Positions 27,125 through 36,024 of a DNA stretch of 64,000 nucleotides are shown here, in pieces. Position 1 is the stretch's first letter, and each line of letters starts with the position of its first letter. Position numbers and translations under genes: made by a program. Origin of the DNA: Butyricimonas paravirosa (GTDB lineage Bacteria; Bacteroidota; Bacteroidia; Bacteroidales; Marinifilaceae); NCBI RefSeq assembly GCF_032878955.1, contig NZ_CP043839.1, positions 4,712,001-4,776,000 of the forward strand, read 5' to 3'. The notes below the pieces were generated by a model that was given only the letters and a program-made list of their open reading frames with translations, made no database searches and was not told the origin of the DNA.

Positions 27125-30100
27125 ATGAAAAAAAAGTTTAGTTTGTGCCATTCCGGTACATACAGGGGATTTTTTAACCTATTCCATGGTGTGAGGGTTA
27201 TGATATTCCTGATGCTGGTGGGGTTAACCCACGTGTCGGCAACGGCTTCCAGTCAGAATGCAGTTATTAATCTGAAATTAAAAGATGTCAGCTTGGAAGA
27301 GGCCGTCCGAAGCGCGGAAAAACAATTAAAACAGGATTTCTTTTTTAATAAACAGGAGATTGATGTGAATAAGAAAGTGTCCGTTGATCTGGAGAATGCC
27401 TCGGTAGCCGACTTCGTTCGATTGGTGTTCGGACAGAATTTCGGATACGAATTGGTCGATAACGTGATTGTTGTTTCTCGAAAACCGGCAACACAGGTGA
27501 ACGTGAAATCCGTGGAGATTTCGGGTAAAGTGGTGGACAAGGACAACGCTCCGCTTCCGGGGGTAACCGTTCTGGTGAAAGGTACCAGTTTAGGTACGGC
27601 CACGGATATAAACGGAACCTATAAATTGTCTATCCCGGATCAACAGTCGATCGTGTTGGAATTCTCGTTTGTCGGTATGAAAACGAAAACGGTGACTTAC
27701 ACGGGACAGAAGGAGATCAACGTGGTGTTGGAAGAGGATGTGAGTGAAATGGAAGAGGTGGTAGTGACCGGTTACCAGAAAATCGAACGTCGTAAGTTGA
27801 CGTCTTCAATTACCACGGTGGATATGGACCGTTTGCGTATGGTGAATCAGCCGAGTATTGATAAATTATTACAAGGGCAGGTACCGGGTATGACGATCGT
27901 GAGTACTTCAGGGGCTCCGGGAGCCGTTCCACAAATACGAATCCGGGGAACATCCACGATTAGTGGTAACGTTCAACCGTTATGGGTGGTTGATGGAATT
28001 ATTCTTGAAGATCCGGTGGATGCTAATGTCGATGATCTTCTGAACAATAGAAATTTGATCGCATCCGGTATCGGAGGCGTGAATGTGGATGATATTGAAT
28101 CGATCAACGTTTTGAAAGATGCCGCGGCAACTGCTATTTACGGGACGCGGGCTGCTAATGGTGTTATCGTGATCACCTCTAAAAAAGGTACGGCTGGTAA
28201 AACTAGGGTGACTTACAACGGGAGTATCACGATCGGTATGCGTCCGAAATTGAAAGATGCTTACATGATGAATTCCAAGGAACGTATTGACGTGAACATG
28301 GAGATGTTGGAAAAAGGGTTGTTAAAGGCCTCTTCCAATAGTGCCGGCCAATATGGTACTGTTTCCGATTTTGAACGTTATTTTATAGATGTACATGATC
28401 ATAAGATGAGTTGGGAACAATTCCAGGATAGAGTGAATCAGTTGGAAACCGTGAATACGGATTGGTTTAAATATCTTTTCCGAAATTCGATAACCCATCG
28501 TCACAGTATTAGTATTTCCGGGGGATCGGAAACCACGACGTTTTATCTTTCCGGTAGTTATATGGATGAGCAGGCAACTGCTAAAAGCGTGGGAATGGAT
28601 ACCTATACAATGGCAGCAAAGGTGTTCACCAAGTTAAGACATAATTTGAGAATCGGGGGAATGTTGGACGTGAATATGCGTAATAACAAGAGTTTCTTTG
28701 CGTCCGATTCACGTGAAAATCCTTACGAATGGGCGATCTACACGACCCGGGCTCATAATGCTTATGATGAGAATGGTAATTTCAATTACATGTATTATAA
28801 TGATTTGAAATTTAACTTCTTGGAAAATCGGGAGCAAGCTTGGAGACGATCCAAAAGTTTCGGGTTGAAGGGAACCGTGGATATCGAATGGAAGATATTG
28901 CCGGATTTGACGTTCAGCAGTTTATTCTCTTTCTCTAAATCGAACACGACTGATGTGGATGTTGCAACAGAGGATAGTTATTTTGTTCGTGCCCGTCAGA
29001 AAGATATGTATGATAATACCACTTTCGAACCGGTATGGCACGATGGCGGGTATCGTCAGAGTAAGGGAACGAATAATAGTTCTATCACTTTCCGTAACCA
29101 GATTTCATATATGCCCGTTATCAACGAAGATCACCGTTTCGATGTGATGGTCGGTCAGGAAATACGGACTTCTAGATATGAGGAAGAGACTACTCAAATT
29201 TACGGTTATGCTCATGATCGGGGACATCAACAAATTCTGCAATTGGATTTGATGGCAAAATTAGGTGTTCCTTACTGGACTGAGGACCTGAATGAAACGG
29301 CGGCTGTTTCTTGGTTCGGGGTAGCCGGTTACACGTATAAGAATCGCTACACGATCAGTTTCAATGCTCGTACAGATGGTTCTAATCGTTTCGGAATGAA
29401 AACAAATGACCTTTTCCAACCGCTTTGGTCTGTTGGGTTTAATTACCAGGTGAAGGAAGAAAACTTCTTGAGAGACGTGAAATGGTTGACTTATTTAACC
29501 TTGAAAGGTTCTTACGGTAGTCAGGGAAACGTGGCAGATGCTTATTCTGATTTAGTAGCGAAAGTGGGTACGATTGACGCTGTTAAAAACGAAAATTATT
29601 TGGTTATTTCTGCCCCGAAGAATCCGAATTTGAAATGGGAAAAGAACTATTCTACTAACTTAGCTTTGGAGTTCGGACTATTTAATCGTAGAATAGCCGG
29701 TACGTTGGAATATTACTACAAAAAAGGAGTTGATTTACTTGGAAGTAAACAAGTATCGTTGGTATCCGGGTTCTCGTCGGTTTCTGTAAACTGGGCATCT
29801 ATGAAGAATACCGGTTGGGAGCTTTCTTTAAACACGATAAATCTTGATATGGATGGATTCCGTTGGACCTCTAATTTCAATTTTGGTTATAACTATAATG
29901 AAATACTGGACGCGTATTCAACCCCGACATATAGTTCTATGACTAATGCTCAGCGGACAGATTATGCATCTGCCGCTATCGTGGGTAAACCGATTAACGG
30001 ATTGTGGTCATATAAATATGCCGGATTGAATGAAGAGGGACGTGCCCAGTTCTATGATGAGAAAGGGGAGAAAGTTCTGAAGGGGATGAATAATGTTGAA

Positions 30101-30697
30101 GGATTGGAGTATTCCGGTACGACTATGCCTTTGGTTCAAGGTGGTTTTACCAACACGTTTATGTATAAAAATGTGACGTTATCCGTGCTGTTAGTTGGAA
30201 ACTTTGGAAACGTGATTCGTTTACGGAACATGACGGATGGACAGGCTTTTGCTTACCCGGAGGCAACACAAAATATGTCTAAGGAGTGGGCCTCTAGGTG
30301 GAGAAAACCAGGAGACGAGGCGTTCACGGATGTGCCGAGACTGGAGGCGAATGAGTTTGATGATGCCGTTTTCTATCCCTACCCGTCAAATGGAACGATG
30401 TATAATAACAGTGATTTAAGAACGGTGAAGGGCGATTTCGTGCGGTTGCAGAATATCTCCTTGAGTTATGACTTGAATTTGAAAAAACTACGAGATTTAG
30501 GTATTCAGAACATTCGCTTTATGTTACAAGGAAATAACTTGCATGTGTGGAAGGATTCGAGGTTAAAAGGACAAGATCCTGAGGCAACGGGAGCTGTCAT
30601 GAAATATGGATCAACGAGTAGTGCTAATGTTTCTTTTGGGAACACGTATTTGCCATTGTCGCGTACATATTCGTTCTCGCTATCTGTGCAATTTTAA
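27125..30697 (+). CDS. SusC/RagA-type TonB-dependent receptor with STN domain, locus 3 (type B)
   Basis: This receptor is 1190 residues from the ATG at 27125; an in-frame TTG at 27110 is a less likely start. The signal sequence ends near residue 42 (SATASSQ). STN is about 43-110 (INLKLKDVSLEEAVRSAEK), followed by a carboxypeptidase-regulatory-like domain (APLPGVTVLVKGTSLGTA), EEVVVTGYQK, a plug with LWVVDGIILEDP and KDAAATAIYGTRAANGVI, and a barrel ending FSLSVQF. The type-B plug groups it with loci 2 and 5, but the loop after LEDP (VDANVDDLLNNRN) differs. It delivers substrate to the periplasm and signals to FecR. Confidence 0.96.
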   Translation: MKKKFSLCHSGTYRGFFNLFHGVRVMIFLMLVGLTHVSATASSQNAVINLKLKDVSLEEAVRSAEKQLKQDFFFNKQEIDVNKKVSVDLENASVADFVRLVFGQNFGYELVDNVIVVSRKPATQVNVKSVEISGKVVDKDNAPLPGVTVLVKGTSLGTATDINGTYKLSIPDQQSIVLEFSFVGMKTKTVTYTGQKEINVVLEEDVSEMEEVVVTGYQKIERRKLTSSITTVDMDRLRMVNQPSIDKLLQGQVPGMTIVSTSGAPGAVPQIRIRGTSTISGNVQPLWVVDGIILEDPVDANVDDLLNNRNLIASGIGGVNVDDIESINVLKDAAATAIYGTRAANGVIVITSKKGTAGKTRVTYNGSITIGMRPKLKDAYMMNSKERIDVNMEMLEKGLLKASSNSAGQYGTVSDFERYFIDVHDHKMSWEQFQDRVNQLETVNTDWFKYLFRNSITHRHSISISGGSETTTFYLSGSYMDEQATAKSVGMDTYTMAAKVFTKLRHNLRIGGMLDVNMRNNKSFFASDSRENPYEWAIYTTRAHNAYDENGNFNYMYYNDLKFNFLENREQAWRRSKSFGLKGTVDIEWKILPDLTFSSLFSFSKSNTTDVDVATEDSYFVRARQKDMYDNTTFEPVWHDGGYRQSKGTNNSSITFRNQISYMPVINEDHRFDVMVGQEIRTSRYEEETTQIYGYAHDRGHQQILQLDLMAKLGVPYWTEDLNETAAVSWFGVAGYTYKNRYTISFNARTDGSNRFGMKTNDLFQPLWSVGFNYQVKEENFLRDVKWLTYLTLKGSYGSQGNVADAYSDLVAKVGTIDAVKNENYLVISAPKNPNLKWEKNYSTNLALEFGLFNRRIAGTLEYYYKKGVDLLGSKQVSLVSGFSSVSVNWASMKNTGWELSLNTINLDMDGFRWTSNFNFGYNYNEILDAYSTPTYSSMTNAQRTDYASAAIVGKPINGLWSYKYAGLNEEGRAQFYDEKGEKVLKGMNNVEGLEYSGTTMPLVQGGFTNTFMYKNVTLSVLLVGNFGNVIRLRNMTDGQAFAYPEATQNMSKEWASRWRKPGDEAFTDVPRLEANEFDDAVFYPYPSNGTMYNNSDLRTVKGDFVRLQNISLSYDLNLKKLRDLGIQNIRFMLQGNNLHVWKDSRLKGQDPEATGAVMKYGSTSSANVSFGNTYLPLSRTYSFSLSVQF

Positions 30698-30708
30698 TAT
30701 TATTGATT

Positions 30709-32157
30709 ATGAAAAAAATATTATATACTCACGTGTTGATGCTACTTACGTTGTTTAGTAGTTGTGATTTACTGGATATAAAGCCGGTGAACAGTATGTT
30801 ACCGGTTAGCGTGGAAGATTTCGAATCTGTTTTATTGGGTGGGTACCCGCGGTCGAATTTCTTTATTAATACCGATTTGGCTACTGATAACGTGTATGCA
30901 AACCTGAATGCTTCGGCTGCTGTAACGAAATCATACGAACCGTGGTTTATCTGGGCGGCAACGCATCAATATAACGGAGCCGAGGATGGTTACTGGCAAC
31001 AGTTGTATCAATCAATATTTTATGCAAACACGGTATTGGATGAATTTGCAGGAAAGACACCCTCTGCCGAGGAAAAAAATTTGTTTGAAACGGTAAGAGG
31101 TGAGGCTTATGCTTTGCGTGCCTATTGTTATTTTTATTTGGTGAATCTTTACGCTGAGAATTATGCAACGGAGAATCTGGAGAAACCCGGTGTTCCGATG
31201 CCATTAAGCGCTACGGATGTACATCAGAATACGCAGAATAACGTTCGTGTTGTGGTAGGTAAGGTATGGGAACAAATAGAGAAAGACTTGGATGAAGCAA
31301 CCAAAGATTTGCAAGGGAAGGAAAGTAAGAGTAAGTATCGTTTTGATTACATTGCCTTGCAGGCTTTTAAGGCTCGAGTTTATTTGTTCATGAATAAATA
31401 TGAAGAGGCAATTGAGGCGGCTTCGTACGTGATTGATGCCAAAGCTTTGTTTGATATGAACGAAATCCAGTCTTATTTGGACGGATTGGATAAAATTTCG
31501 AATGCGTTCAGTTATAATTACGGGTTTATAGACACGGATTACCGGAATGAGGTGTTGTTTTTCGTGGGAGGTAAAGCTAACAATAACCCGTATTATTATT
31601 ACAAAACTCGGTTTAAACCGGCAGAAGAATTACTAAATCTCTGCAAACGTGATCCCAATACGGTCGATTACAGGCGGTATATATTCGAATCAAATGCCGA
31701 TCCGGAAAGTGCTGATTACGTGGAACAGGGACCGACCGTGTACCGGATGTTTGCTACCCAACAAAGTGATTGCTATTATATCGGGTTGAAATTGAGCGAG
31801 GCTTATGTAACTCGAGCGGAGGCGTATGCCCGGACAGGCGAGAAAGACTTGGCTATTGCTGATTTGAATCGTCTTTTGGTGACCCGCATCAAGAAGGAGG
31901 ATTATGTTGCGTTGGATAATGCTAATTTCACGGATGAGACTGCTTTGCAAAGAGTATTGGAAGAACGTCGGGTTGAGTTGGCATTTGACGGTGGAATGCG
32001 TTGGCTTGATTTGAGAAGATTGGGAAAACCGAGAATTCAACATGCATACGAGAACGGGCAAGTGTACACGCTGGAGCAGGGAGATTTGCGCTACGTGTTG
32101 CAAATTCCGGAATCGGAACAGTTGAATAGTCCCAATATGCCGTTGAATCCTAGATAA
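30709..32157 (+). CDS. SusD/RagB-type lipoprotein, locus 3
   Basis: This lipoprotein is 482 residues from the ATG at 30709 (a TTG two codons upstream is also in frame). The lipobox is at Cys19 (LFSSC). SusD features include YQSIFYANTVLDEF, GEAYALRAYCYFYLVNLY, LQAFKARVYLFMNKYEEAIEA, SEAYVTRAEAYARTGEKDLA and LEERRVELAFDGGMRWLDLRR. It lies 11 nt after the receptor gene and forms the lid of that transporter. Confidence 0.94.
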   Translation: MKKILYTHVLMLLTLFSSCDLLDIKPVNSMLPVSVEDFESVLLGGYPRSNFFINTDLATDNVYANLNASAAVTKSYEPWFIWAATHQYNGAEDGYWQQLYQSIFYANTVLDEFAGKTPSAEEKNLFETVRGEAYALRAYCYFYLVNLYAENYATENLEKPGVPMPLSATDVHQNTQNNVRVVVGKVWEQIEKDLDEATKDLQGKESKSKYRFDYIALQAFKARVYLFMNKYEEAIEAASYVIDAKALFDMNEIQSYLDGLDKISNAFSYNYGFIDTDYRNEVLFFVGGKANNNPYYYYKTRFKPAEELLNLCKRDPNTVDYRRYIFESNADPESADYVEQGPTVYRMFATQQSDCYYIGLKLSEAYVTRAEAYARTGEKDLAIADLNRLLVTRIKKEDYVALDNANFTDETALQRVLEERRVELAFDGGMRWLDLRRLGKPRIQHAYENGQVYTLEQGDLRYVLQIPESEQLNSPNMPLNPR

Positions 32158-32191
32158 ACAGTTGGTTTAATATTTATAAATATAGAATATC

Positions 32192-33205
32192 ATGATAAAA
32201 GCTAGAAATATCTATTTGTTGTTGACCGCTCTTGTGTTATTTTTGAGTGGTTGTGACAAGGAAAATAAATTGTCACCGACGGAAGATTTGGGGATTGTCG
32301 ATATGTTTTCCCCGGATGAAAATGCCGATCCCCGGGTGAAAGCGATGTATAATGATTACGGGGTTTGGGTACGTACTTATTTTAGTAGTATTGACGAACT
32401 GACGAATTCAATTTTGGCTGAAGATGCTATTGTCGCCATGCGTGGGGCGGAGAATTTGGAGGAAGAAAAGATTCCGGAAGTATTAAATTATTCAGAAGCG
32501 TTGCTAAGTAATGTATCTAAAGAGTATGCCAATTCATTTTTCCCGTTAGAGTTTTTCTACGTGAAACAATATGGCGCTCTTTATTGGATTTATCCCGTGA
32601 AAGCGTTGGGACGTAGTCGCTTAATCCTGATGTGGCCTAATACCACGGATGGTGCTATTCCGGTGACAGATCCGGTGAACCATTATTATCAGGATTCCGT
32701 GTTGACTTCCGAGGTGTGGAGAAAGTTGGGTTCAATGATCGTGGCCCGCATGGAAGAACCCTTGAAGGAGTTCGTGGCCGGTGGTAAGGCTTATGATGAT
32801 GGTGAAGCTTACGAGAAATTGGGTAACGAGTATGACAAGGATGAGGAGGCATGGAAAGAGGAAAATCCGGATGCGGATGATGAAGACGAAGACGAGGTGA
32901 ACAGTCGTCCGTACGTGATCAAATACAAAAATGCCGTGGCCGAGTTGTGCCGGAACGGGGGATATATCACGGGAGGAAGTTCTCGTTCTTTCGAGGGGGA
33001 TTTCTCGGAATGGTTACGTTTACTCGTGATGGAGTCATACGAGAATATCAAGAAGGATTACTTGGATAATAGTAAATCGAGAGCGTTGAAATACGAGATT
33101 ATAACTAAGTATTTCAAGGAATACGGTTGGGATATTCAAGCTGCGGGAAATAAGTACCGGACGGAATTTGACAAGTACAAGGCGTCATTACCCGACGGGG
33201 ATTAA
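32192..33205 (+). CDS. Peptidase_Mx1-like lipoprotein without zinc motif, locus 3
   Basis: This 337-residue lipoprotein (Cys21, then DKENK) has the same overall pattern as the genes at 18641 and 53465. There is a beta region (RSRLILMWPNTTDG), then a helix where HExxH would be expected (EVWRKLGSMIVARME). Next come a GYITGGSSRSFEGDFSEWL stretch that matches the GF..PYA...EDFAE part of the family, and a C-terminal KYEIITKYFKEYGWDI helix. No HExxH is present. A strongly acidic insert (residues about 215-235, with DADDEDEDE) sits between the helix and the GYIT strand and has no equivalent in the other two. It is probably a surface binding protein; catalysis is unlikely. Confidence 0.55.
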   Translation: MIKARNIYLLLTALVLFLSGCDKENKLSPTEDLGIVDMFSPDENADPRVKAMYNDYGVWVRTYFSSIDELTNSILAEDAIVAMRGAENLEEEKIPEVLNYSEALLSNVSKEYANSFFPLEFFYVKQYGALYWIYPVKALGRSRLILMWPNTTDGAIPVTDPVNHYYQDSVLTSEVWRKLGSMIVARMEEPLKEFVAGGKAYDDGEAYEKLGNEYDKDEEAWKEENPDADDEDEDEVNSRPYVIKYKNAVAELCRNGGYITGGSSRSFEGDFSEWLRLLVMESYENIKKDYLDNSKSRALKYEIITKYFKEYGWDIQAAGNKYRTEFDKYKASLPDGD

Positions 33206-33223
33206 CACGTTAATTTTTAGTGA

Positions 33224-34318
33224 ATGAAAAGGATAATTTTAATGTTGTTGTGTTGTTTGTCCCTCACCTTACTGCGGGCGCAAGAGGGGGTAAGGTTCGA
33301 ATCGCTTACTTTCGAGGAGGCCTTGCAGAAAGCGAAGGAAGAAAATCGGTGGATTTTCTTGGATGCCTACACTTCCTGGTGTGGTCCCTGTAAGGTGATG
33401 GCAGAACAAGTTTTTACGCTAGCGAAAGCGGGAGTGTTTTTTAACTCCCGTTTCGTGAACGTGAAGTATGACATGGAGAAGGGGGAAGGCCCAGAGTTGG
33501 CAAAAAAACTTGGTATCGGGGCGTATCCGACCTTCGTGTTGATTCGGCCGGATGGTGTGGTTCATGATAAGTTGGTTGGTGGGATGGATGTTGATGGAAT
33601 TATTCAACGGGTGGAACATTCCATGAAACAGACAGAGACCGTGGGAACATTAGCCGTTCGCTATGAACAAGGCGAGCGGGATAAGGATTTTTTGTTGAAG
33701 TACTTACGGGCTTTGTCGGATGCGAGTGAGGTTCGCCGGTTGAGAGAGGTTGCCGGAATTTTATCCGGGCAGTTGACGGATATTGAGAAGATTGACTCCA
33801 CGTGTTGGATTTTGTTTGATAATAATGATTTGGCTCCGTTTCATTCTGAGAATTATTGGTTTTTACTGGCGCATAGAAAACAATTCAGTCAACAGGTAGG
33901 ACAGGAAAAGGTTGACCGACGTTTAGGGATGCTTTACACGGGTGTTTTGTCATCCATTGTTTGGGGGCGTGACACGAAAACAACATTTGCTGATGTACAG
34001 GAGATCGGGAAAGTGATTCGGACGTTGAAAACGGATGATAAAAAACGATTGTTAGCGTACGTGAGCTTGGCTAATGCTTACAAGGAAAAGAATACCAGTG
34101 AATTGTTGAAAATCAGTAAAAAGGCATTTCCAGTTTTCTCTGATGCTGACGTGATGATGATGGTAATGCCCGTATCGGTCTATTTCCGTACCCAAGAGGA
34201 TAAAGCGGCGTTGAGAGAATTTATACCGGTGGGGAGGACTGTTGTTCCAAATCTGAAAATACAGGAGAATGTAAACTACGTAACCTATTATTTTGACGAG
34301 TTGGAAAAGCAGATGTAG
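33224..34318 (+). CDS. Secreted thioredoxin-family protein, locus 3
   Basis: This 364-residue protein has a cleavable signal (to about 19, LLRAQ). The thioredoxin domain is N-terminal here, about residues 25-140, with SWCGPC (Cys53, Cys56), the ALQKAKEENRWIFLD entry typical of Thioredoxin_7/DsbD-C-like domains, and cis-proline loop GAYPTFVLIRPDG. The remaining 220 residues are helical, perhaps TPR-like, and lack clear family marks. The domain order is the reverse of the TlpA proteins in the other loci. It is last in the locus, 18 nt after the Mx1-like gene, and probably acts on periplasmic disulfides. Confidence 0.9.
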   Translation: MKRIILMLLCCLSLTLLRAQEGVRFESLTFEEALQKAKEENRWIFLDAYTSWCGPCKVMAEQVFTLAKAGVFFNSRFVNVKYDMEKGEGPELAKKLGIGAYPTFVLIRPDGVVHDKLVGGMDVDGIIQRVEHSMKQTETVGTLAVRYEQGERDKDFLLKYLRALSDASEVRRLREVAGILSGQLTDIEKIDSTCWILFDNNDLAPFHSENYWFLLAHRKQFSQQVGQEKVDRRLGMLYTGVLSSIVWGRDTKTTFADVQEIGKVIRTLKTDDKKRLLAYVSLANAYKEKNTSELLKISKKAFPVFSDADVMMMVMPVSVYFRTQEDKAALREFIPVGRTVVPNLKIQENVNYVTYYFDELEKQM

Positions 34319-34358
34319 GGTTGAATGTTGCTTTTTGGATGGACCGTGTGGTGGTTGG

Positions 34359-34389
34359 GTGGTCCGGGATTCCCCGGATCACTTTTTTT
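34359..34389 (+). terminator. Rho-independent terminator of locus 3
   Basis: A 10-bp stem with one G-T pair (34359-34368 with 34373-34382), loop ATTC, followed by seven T. Confidence 0.9.
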
Positions 34390-34891
34390 ATGTCTTAGGA
34401 CAAGGAATTGCTTTTTGCTATTTGAGAAATAACAAGTGCTACTATAGTATATTGAAAGAAACCGTTTAAGTCTTGATTATGTAGGGATATAGATAGAAAT
34501 GAGGAGGACTTTTAGGATGCATGAAGGTGATGAAAACGAGATAAGTCGTTCGTATCTCGTTTTTATCTTGTCTTTGTCTCGTCTTTAAGGGACTTACTGG
34601 GGATGATAATGGTTGTTCATCGGTTGGAAATACCCGCATCCGGCGTGAGGAAAAATATTTAGTAGGTTAACTTGTTTTTGGGTAAATGTTGTTATAATCA
34701 ATGTTATAGCTTACATTTTGTCGCTATGTGTTCGTTATCCTATCGTTGAAACTGGCTTCTATAGGAACGAAGAGATGACGAAGGGAAATGGGAGGGATAA
34801 TAGTAGGATGTAAGCTTGGGTAGGGAGGAAGACAAAAAAAGGAGCGAAAAAGTGTGCTTTCAAGTAGGTATATGAAAAATGGCGATAAGTG
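34390..34891. other. Long intergenic stretch before locus 4
   Basis: No convincing gene in either strand. It holds an 11-bp perfect hairpin (34533-34543 with 34553-34563, AAAACGAGATA arm, 9-nt loop) followed by TCTTGTC/TCTCGTC-like repeats, and an inverted copy of the TCAACGATAGG 11-mer at 34739-34749. The rest shows nothing I can name. Confidence 0.5.
34739..34749 (-). repeat. Inverted single copy of the TCAACGATAGG 11-mer
   Basis: CCTATCGTTGA is the exact reverse complement of the unit repeated at 35780-35812. It lies about 150 nt upstream of the locus 4 promoter, so one binding protein could contact both sides of the sigma gene. Confidence 0.5.
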
Positions 34892-34922
34892 GTTGGTCTG
34901 TTTGAATTATTTTATATTTTTG
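34892..34922 (+). promoter_or_regulatory. Bacteroidetes housekeeping promoter of locus 4
   Basis: TTG at 34893-34895, a 19-nt spacer and TATTTTTG at 34915-34922 fit the consensus well. The expected start (about 34929) falls in the first inverted-repeat arm at 34928-34946, so a protein bound there would block transcription. The leader would be close to 200 nt. Confidence 0.65.
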
Positions 34923-34927
34923 AAGAT

Positions 34928-34946
34928 CAATAAACGAACGTTTAAT
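34928..34946 (+). promoter_or_regulatory. Operator-like repeat arm 1 (TetR-type symmetry)
   Basis: CAATAAACGAACGTTTAAT. Its core AAACG-AA-CGTTT is a two-fold symmetric site of the kind bound by TetR-family repressors. The exact reverse complement of the 19 bases occurs at 35067-35085. No tetR gene lies in the window. Confidence 0.55.
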
Positions 34947-35066
34947 AAAATTTTCGCAGTATAGCAATATTGATTGTTGGTCAATAATTTCATATCTTTC
35001 ATATATCTCAACACCAAAGAATTATCATATTTAACTATTTTCCTACTCCATGCAATTTTAAGATGC

Positions 35067-35085
35067 ATTAAACGTTCGTTTATTG
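35067..35085 (-). promoter_or_regulatory. Operator-like repeat arm 2 (TetR-type symmetry)
   Basis: Exact reverse complement of 34928-34946, 120 nt away and 41 nt upstream of the sigma start codon. The two arms could form a repression loop, or be the ends of a 158-bp miniature element; no clear target-site duplication flanks them. Confidence 0.55.
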
Positions 35086-35126
35086 CTTGATAAATTGTAG
35101 ATCAATTAAGACGTAAGAAGTTGGAA

Positions 35127-35705
35127 ATGAATTTGGATGAAGATCGGTCATATATTTCGGGGTTACGGAAACGAGACACCCGAACTTATGAGGTCGTATT
35201 TAAAAAATACTATCAGCCACTTGTTATGTTTGTTGTGCGTCATATTGGTAATGAGGATGTTGCAAAAGATATTGTACAAGATATTTTCTTTAAGTTATTT
35301 GAAAGTAGTTCTTCCCTGCCTGATGATTTTCTGCTAAAATCATGGTTTTATCGAGTTGCCCGTAATGCTGCGGTTGATTATCTGCGTCACCTGCAAGTGG
35401 AGGATAAGTATAAGTTTCTGATGGCAGAAGCGATGATTAGTATCCCGGATATAGATGAAGAGATTGACGAACAAGTGTACGCTAAAGTGAATTTAGCTAT
35501 AGAGAGTTTGCCGGAACAATGTAGGTTGATTATTAAGTTGAACGTGTTGGAGGGGAAGAAATATCAAGAAATTGCAGAAGAATTAGGAATCACGATTAAT
35601 ACGATTCGTACACAGGTGTCCAGAGGATATAAGAAATTGCGGGATATTCTCTCGGAAGAGGTCGATTCTTCTGTTTTATTTTTCATGTTTCTGAAAAATA
35701 AATAG
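35127..35705 (+). CDS. ECF RNA polymerase sigma factor, locus 4
   Basis: This sigma factor is 192 residues from the ATG at 35127 (an in-frame TTG at 35121 is weaker). Region 2 has YEVVFKKYYQPLVMFVVRHI, DIVQDIFFKLFE and SWFYRVARNAAVDYLRHLQ. Region 4 begins LPEQCRLIIKLNVLEGKKYQEIA and ends NTIRTQVSRGYKKLR. It is preceded by a long leader with operator-like repeats, unlike the other four sigma genes, so its expression is probably controlled by an additional repressor. Confidence 0.95.
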   Translation: MNLDEDRSYISGLRKRDTRTYEVVFKKYYQPLVMFVVRHIGNEDVAKDIVQDIFFKLFESSSSLPDDFLLKSWFYRVARNAAVDYLRHLQVEDKYKFLMAEAMISIPDIDEEIDEQVYAKVNLAIESLPEQCRLIIKLNVLEGKKYQEIAEELGITINTIRTQVSRGYKKLRDILSEEVDSSVLFFMFLKNK

Positions 35706-35727
35706 CCGAATTCGTTCATGTTATCCG

Positions 35728-35749
35728 GGATATTTGCAGGATATTTACG
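35728..35749 (+). repeat. Two 11-bp direct copies of GGATATTT
   Basis: GGATATTTGCA and GGATATTTACG stand back to back. The 11-bp period is the same as in the array 30 nt downstream, which places copies on one face of the helix. Confidence 0.35.
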
Positions 35750-35764
35750 TTATAGTTTCTTTAG

Positions 35765-35880
35765 TGTCTCGTTAAGAGGTCAACGATAGGTTAACGATAG
35801 GTCAACGATAGGTTAACGATGCAGACAATGGATTTTTATTTGATTTTGTCTTGAAATTGAATGAAAGTATTAACGAGACA
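35765..35880. repeat. 11-bp inverted repeat flanking the 11-mer array
   Basis: TGTCTCGTTAA at 35765-35775 and its exact reverse complement TTAACGAGACA at 35870-35880 bracket the tandem array. A loop or paired-site operator is possible. Confidence 0.45.
35780..35820 (+). repeat. Tandem array of TYAACGATAGG, 11-bp unit
   Basis: Three full units (35780-35790, 35791-35801, 35802-35812) alternate TC/TT at positions 1-2, and a fourth is cut to 8 bp (35813-35820). The array lies between the sigma and fecR genes of locus 4. An 11-bp spacing close to one helical turn suggests cooperative protein binding. An inverted copy lies at 34739. Confidence 0.6.
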
Positions 35881-35888
35881 TCGGTGAG

Positions 35889-35902
35889 ACTTGTTTACAA
35901 GT
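35889..35902. promoter_or_regulatory. Perfect palindrome ACTTGT-TT-ACAAGT
   Basis: A 14-base site with two-fold symmetry, 84 nt before the first fecR start candidate in locus 4. It is operator-like by shape only. A TGTCACA motif follows at 35971-35977, the position where loci 1 and 3 have their ECF-like -35. Confidence 0.35.
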
Positions 35903-36024
35903 ATTACGAGGGATGGATGAAGTCTTTCCAAAAATATTTTTCATATTATTCGGAAAAAAATTGAAATTCTTGTCACACAAAATAAATGGCTGTCCGTTAT
36001 AGGTATGTTTTTAAGACTGGAATT

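Noticed and set aside
34928..35085. 158-bp miniature transposable element with 19-bp terminal inverted repeats
   Set aside because: No clear target-site duplication flanks it, the interior shows no transposon feature, and the arms have internal operator symmetry placed at a promoter. Kept as the second hypothesis only.
35728..35820. CRISPR-like array
   Set aside because: Units are 11 bp with no spacers, far too short for CRISPR repeats, and no cas gene is near.
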